64,000 bases of DNA from Hibiscus mutabilis (lineage: Eukaryota > Streptophyta > Magnoliopsida > Malvales > Malvaceae). The DNA is taken from contig CM033725.1 in NCBI GenBank assembly GCA_019671005.1, forward strand, positions 32,887,338 to 32,951,337, read 5' to 3'. The notes below the pieces were generated by a model. It ran no database searches, had not been told where the DNA came from, and saw only the letters and a program-made list of their open reading frames with translations. Positions 59,049 to 64,000 of the stretch are shown in pieces. The position numbers were made by a program, and so were the translations under genes. Positions within the stretch are counted from its first letter, which is position 1. The number at the start of each line of letters is the position of its first letter.

Positions 59049-60328
59049 ATGGCCTCCGCCGCAAGCTTCTTGCACCACCATGCACTCACCGCCGGCGGCG
59101 GCAGATCATCCTCATTACCTCCGTCGCTCCGCCAAGTTTCAAAGCCTAACCAGCAGCAGGTAGTGTGCAGGGCTCAGAAGCAAGAGGATGATGGAAGCCT
59201 TGTCTCCCGTAGGTTGGCTCTCACCGTCCTCATAGGTGTCGCCGCTGTTGGCTCTAAGGTCTCTCCTGCTGATGCTGCCTATGGTGAAGCTGGTGACTTC
59301 CTTTCTCTTTCTCGTAGTTACTGATATTCAATGCCATTCGAGCTCTTCATTTTTCTTAAAATACTAGCTTACTTGCTGGAATATGATTTGCAGCAAATGT
59401 ATTTGGGAAGCCAAAAACAAACACAGATTTCACGCCGTACAGTGGGGATGGATTCAAGCTGTCGATCCCATCGAAATGGAACCCAAGCAAAGAGGTGGAG
59501 TTCCCAGGGCAAGTGCTGAGATACGAGGACAACTTCGACACAACCAGCAATTTGTCCGTCATGGTAACTCCCACCGACAAGAAGTCAATCACCGACTATG
59601 GTTCCCCTGAGGATTTCCTCGCCAAGGTAGTAGTCCATAATCCCATAAGGTTACTATTAGAGCCGTCTAAGACATTTTGAAATTACTAATAAAAACTAAA
59701 AAAAAATGAGCCCTATTATTTTTATATTTTTTTAGAGAGCACTAACTTATAAGGAAAAATATATTAAATCTGTAAAGGCAGAAGGTGAGAGCCCTTAGCT
59801 CGTTCGTGTTGTTCCAAGTCCAAGTCCAAGACGACTCTGATTCTGTGTATGAATGGTTTAAGAAATTTATCAAACTTCATTCATTTTCTTCTCTTTTCAC
59901 CTCTGCAGGTGGACTATCTGCTTGGAAAACAAGCATACTTCGGTAAAACCGATGCTGAGGTGATTCACTAACTTAATGTTTTTTTCAATCTCCCATTCCC
60001 TTATTTTTTTCCACTTATAAGCAAATACTTACATATATGGTTTGAATATATTCTGTCATGCATGTAGGGTGGTTTTGACTCCGGTGCAGTCGCGACTGCA
60101 AACGTATTGGAGAGCTCATCCTCGACAATCGGTGGGAAGCCATATTACTTCTTGTCGGTATTGACAAGAACCGCCGATGGAGATGAAGGTGGGAAGCACC
60201 AACTGATAACGGCCACCGTCAGCGACGGTAAGCTTTACATTTGCAAGGCACAAGCAGGAGACAAGAGGTGGTTTAAGGGAGCTAGAAAGTTCGTGGAGAG
60301 CGCTGCGACTTCCTTCAGCGTTGCTTAA
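59049..60328 (+). CDS. psbP: PsbP, oxygen-evolving enhancer protein 2, chloroplast precursor
   Basis: PsbP is the 23-kDa extrinsic subunit of photosystem II on the lumen side, needed for calcium and chloride retention at the Mn cluster. Exons 59049-59292, 59394-59626, 59909-59959 and 60068-60328 have GT-AG borders and join to 262 codons plus TAA. Residues 1-76 form a two-part targeting peptide: a Ser-rich stroma part, then twin arginines (SRRLAL, residues 53-58), a hydrophobic stretch and PADA before the cut. That fits twin-arginine import into the lumen. The mature protein begins AYGEAANVFGKPK and is 186 residues, the usual length. Conserved runs include SKWNPSKEVEFPGQ and LYICKAQAGDKRW. The upstream in-frame ATG at 58803 is not used in the family. 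No break is seen, so the gene looks functional. Confidence 0.97.
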
Positions 60329-60785
60329 AACTAAGATAAATGGAGAGAGGTTTTTATGTAAATCTTGATAATCGTTATTTAGTTGGATTTTGAATTAATT
60401 TGTCCGAAGCTTGTCTCCTCTATTTAATTTTGTCTTTTTAAGGGATGTTCAATATTCACTTCTTTGGCACATAATTAAGAACCGGAACTTTAACCCAAAA
60501 ACTTGCTCATGTAGTTTTGTTTATATCAAATGACCATACAAGTGAAATAAAATAAAGAGAGCTTTAGTTGGCTGAAATTTTTTACCTTTAAAATTAATCT
60601 GCATCAAATTTACATGGGTGAATGCTATAACTATTTTGGTCCACTGTTTTTATCTTCCTTATTCGGTGCCTCCTCACTTTAGCATCAACAATTAGTGTAG
60701 TGAGCGTGGACACATTTTCGACCTGAGAAGTCGGTCAAAATGTACCCCCACCAATAATCACCCCTGAATAACCCTAATTTACCCA
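60329..60785. other. psbP 3' UTR and intergenic DNA
   Basis: About 450 bp of AT-rich sequence. aataaaataaa at about 60546 could act as a distal poly(A) signal. No coding content seen. Confidence 0.5.
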
Positions 60786-60789
60786 CTTC

Positions 60790-62110
60790 ATCTCAAAACC
60801 AGTTTGAAGCAACCGGCCGTTATGGTCAACAACATCAAAATAATCATAATACTGCACATCATTGGTCCTATCAGGTCAGTCATGGACCCTATGAACAACC
60901 CGGTCCGTACATCCATCCACAACACTGGCCGCCTCAATTCACCTACATCCACCGTGGCCAGCAAGATTTTGCCCTGCAAAATGAACTACGAAACCTGCAA
61001 GCACTATTTCAAACCGCCCAAGCTAATCAACAACAACAACAACAAATCTAGCAACAACAAGAGACGAAGCTGAAGACTTTCCAAGAATTGGTAGTCTCCC
61101 AGCGTCGAGGGGACCCACGACAAGAAGAGGAAGAAAGTGCCTCCAACGTTGATGAACGACGCCAACGAGAGCAGATGATTCACCCTCGAAATCAAACGAA
61201 CCCTATTAAATATCCCCATTTTCCCGAAGACCCGAGGGAACAAGCGTGGAGAAGACAAATGGAAGACAAGCAGAAGCAGATTGATGATCTCAGGACTTTG
61301 GGCAACCTCTGAAGATATTGGGCAACTGAAGATATGTCGTACCCCACTCACTTTAAATTACCAAAGCAAACATACGATGGGACCAGGGACCCCACCGAGC
61401 ATCTCTCCCAATACATGAATCATATGGATATCATGAGAGCCTTCAACGAGCTGAAGTGCAAGGTCTTCTCGACAACTTTAAGAAACATCGTCAAAATTTG
61501 GTATGACTCTTTGCCACCGACATCTATAAGAGATTTTAAGAGCTTGTCGCATGTCTTTATTGGCCAATTTTTAGCTAACAAAACAGTCCTCCGCTCGAAG
61601 ACTAGCCTGCTTAGTGTAACATAGAGGTTTGGTGAGCCCTTAAGGGATTACCCTAGGAGATTTGCTAACGCTATGCACAATACCCATGATCTCACAAGTG
61701 ATTCGACAATCTCTGTGTACATTTCTGGACTCAGGTACATAATAAACCGAAGCAAATGAATCAGTTGTATGAAACAACTGGAAAACATGCCAAAGCGGAG
61801 GAAATGTGATCGGAAGCAAGTATTTCTTAGAGCTCGATCCCCTAGTGTCATGTCTTGCAAAGCTAACGGACCAAAAAGCATCAAAGACCCCCATCAAGCT
61901 TCTATGAGTCTCTAAGGGTAAGGACCAGAGAATCGTCTTCTTTAGAGAGCAAGGGTAACGATAGATGAAGGTATAACCACTATTGACAAATCAATGTGGC
62001 TGAGCAAACACATAAAAGACAGTACCAAGCTTACACTAACTATACTCCCCTCAATATATCTTTGACTGAAGTGTTCAGGCAGATTGGAAACTTGAGAATC
62101 TGAGACCCTG
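60790..62110 (+). pseudogene. Tat/Ogre-like Gypsy gag remnant
   Basis: A Q/H/P/Y-rich leader (HWPPQFTYIH, then a polyQ stretch near 61020) is followed by a charged linker. The capsid from 61334 has FKLPKQTYDGTRDPTEHLSQY, FSTTLRNIVKIWYDSLPP and FKSLSHVFIGQFLANK, which is the Retrotrans_gag pattern of Tat-lineage elements. It continues through RFGEPLRDYPRRF and TNYTPLNISLTEVF to the Athila LTR border near 62115. Stops at about 61050, 61311, 61622 and beyond 61745 disable it. No LTR of this element is in the window. Confidence 0.75.
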
Positions 62111-62115
62111 TCGAC

Positions 62116-64000
62116 TATGCTAACGCTTGGCAAAAGAGTAGAAAATGCAATGGAAATATATATGAATAATGCCAAGTATAATTCTTTTGCGTGCAAGTAT
62201 ACACGGTCAACAAGTAATACAACAACAAGTTGAGTATCGAATCCACATGGATTGACGAAGAATTTGACTACTTTGATTGTTACTTGTCAAAGGAAAAATG
62301 TTGGAATGATTTGAAGTTTGTTTAAGGAGTAACTTAAAGAAGTGCAATGAAAGTAAAACAACGTTTGAAAGAAGAGTTTTCAAATGAGTGATGAGCATTG
62401 ACAAGGGATGCCTAGTTTTCACGCTAGTCATGTCAGCCTTTAATAACGTCATGCCTTGGAATTATTATCGAGCAGATTCATGGATGACATTACCTCTGTC
62501 GATGGCAATGTCCGAAATTAACCACGTTAAACCCCTATATGTCTATAGTGAAGTTTTTCATTAATTAATTAGATTAAGTTCTAATCTATACTCCTAAGGG
62601 GTATATTCACTTCAGAAGTAAGCTCATCTACTTGAACATCTTCTTTCGAAGCTTCTCTCCTTAGTATCTGGCAACTAGTAGTTACTCTTCAAGTCTGCTA
62701 AGATATTAAGGTGTAATAAGCAATCAATGCCAGTGGTCGCATGGCAAAGAATTTGGGAAACTAAAGTACATGCCAAATATAAAAAAACAATACCAATGCA
62801 TTTGAATTATTAAAAACCAAACATAAAACCAACGTTAAACTCAAACATCCCCAAGCAACTATAAAAGTTTAGTTCATGGTTGGGGGTTCCATCCACAAAA
62901 CATCATGTTTTCTCCACATCATCATTTAAATAAATAAAAACAAATAAAACTAGGAGAATGGGAAGGAAAGAGGTTCGTTGATGCATCCCTTCAATGGCTC
63001 CAAGTTCTCGGTCTTTAGCTGGTCGAACCACGTCGCCTCTCGGTTCACCATAGTGTAGCCACTTCTCTCTGACATGCTCTCTCTTAATTGGGTGCTTGAT
63101 CTCTTTAAATAGGCTTGTGTGGGATCCCTAGGATAAGCATTCGAGTTTGAAATTTAAATGTGCAAGGGATAAGACTCGTGATCCTCTTATCCAAATTTAA
63201 ATCCTAGGGCTGATGTGTACAAGGTCCAATGGCTACTTGACCAGGTATCAGACTTTACTTCTATGACAACCGAGCTTAGCGATATCTGGTCCAACTTTGC
63301 CAACTGCAACTCGGTATTCTCTTCGGTATTCCCTGCTTCTGCTCGTACACAGTACTGCCAAGCTTGTCTAGCTCTGCCAAGCCTGTAATAATGCCAACAA
63401 AGCAACCCTTCACACTAGCAAAGGACAAAAACTCCCTAACTCCTTATGCAAATGCATGAATTTAACAACTAAATGCAAACATCTATACCTAAAGACAAGT
63501 AAAAACATTGTAAAATATGCATAATAAATAATACTTTTTAGGAGTTAATACTCCCCAAACCTAGATCACTGCTTATCCTTAAGTAATGCAAGTGAGCTTA
63601 AAACAAAAATATGAAAATAATACCTCGGCAAAAATTTGGTCGAAATGCCAACAAATGCTGGCAAGCAGAATCTGGCCCTAGTTTTATCCTCAGATATCCC
63701 AGTGCAGTAATGCCAAGCGAATAAGTAAATTTCAAGTGCAGCAATATAACTCTAGTCTAAGGTCATGAAGAGTGCATGAAGTGTATGCAATATGCATCAA
63801 GTTTTCTTTTACTCCCTTAGTGAAATTTACTACCTAAACTCAGAATTTTTTATTTTTCTCTTATTTTTGCCAAGGGTTTCTTTTAAACTTGCTTCGTAAT
63901 ACTATTTGGCGTGAGAAATAAGAGGGAGCATACCACGAACCCCCACGTTAAGCCAAACATTACAGGCTTTTACTCTTCAACTCATACCCTAAAGTTTTTG
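62116..64000 (-). repeat. Athila LTR copy 3 (solo or 3' LTR), runs past the window end
   Basis: It is collinear with 45770-47485 of copy 2 for about 1.7 kb and then continues with sequence copy 2 has lost (63850-64000). The left side abuts Tat/Ogre gag, not a primer site, so this is a 3' LTR or solo LTR. The inner end reads TTAGCATA instead of TTATCACA. The outer boundary is beyond 64000. Confidence 0.8.

Overview
The window is nuclear DNA of a flowering plant, almost certainly a eudicot. It is AT-rich, genes have GT-AG introns, and most of it is LTR retrotransposons of plant-specific lineages (Copia, Athila, Tekay/Del-like chromovirus, Tat/Ogre-like). The species cannot be read from the sequence. 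Two host genes are recognisable. One is N-acetylglucosamine kinase (minus strand, start at 9772; five exons to 5490, the last exons lying left of position 1). The other is psbP, the 23-kDa oxygen-evolving-complex protein of photosystem II (plus strand, four exons, 59049-60328, apparently intact).

Layout. 1-9772: the GlcNAc kinase gene, with a Copia element (373-5319) in intron 5 and a tRNA-derived SINE (5922-6223) in intron 4. 9773-12400: AT-rich intergenic DNA. 12400-17590: a decayed CACTA (En/Spm) transposase on the minus strand, split by a 3.2-kb solo LTR (13712-16939). 17590-47485: two Athila-like Gypsy copies on the minus strand. Copy 1 is 17590-19791 plus 32854-37737; copy 2 is 41003-47485. 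Plus-strand Tekay-like elements are nested in and between them: TEK-A 19792-25232, TEK-B 25233-32853, TEK-C 37738-41002 and TEK-D 47486-51461. 51462-53079: AT-rich DNA with a pogo/Emigrant-like remnant. 52976-57800: a LINE RNase H fragment interrupted by a 3.9-kb composite (53080-56942) of interleaved inverted LTR-like repeats around a gag-protease remnant. 57800-60400: the psbP neighbourhood with a palindromic G-box. 60790-64000: a Tat/Ogre-like gag cut by a third Athila LTR.

No transposon ORF is intact. The region reads as layered insertion followed by deletion. At least three junctions (25232, 37737, about 47485) are not clean insertion sites: each joins a 5'-truncated plus-strand Tekay element to other retroelement DNA. 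I found no clearly new gene system. The most interesting observations are: a small hairpin at a fixed place in Tekay LTRs whose stem sequence changes between families while pairing is kept; minisatellites at the matching place in each of these LTRs; the inverted composite inside the LINE; a W-box cluster in one LTR; and a SINE whose promoter-bearing head is duplicated. All family assignments come from motif recognition by eye; no alignment or database search was run.
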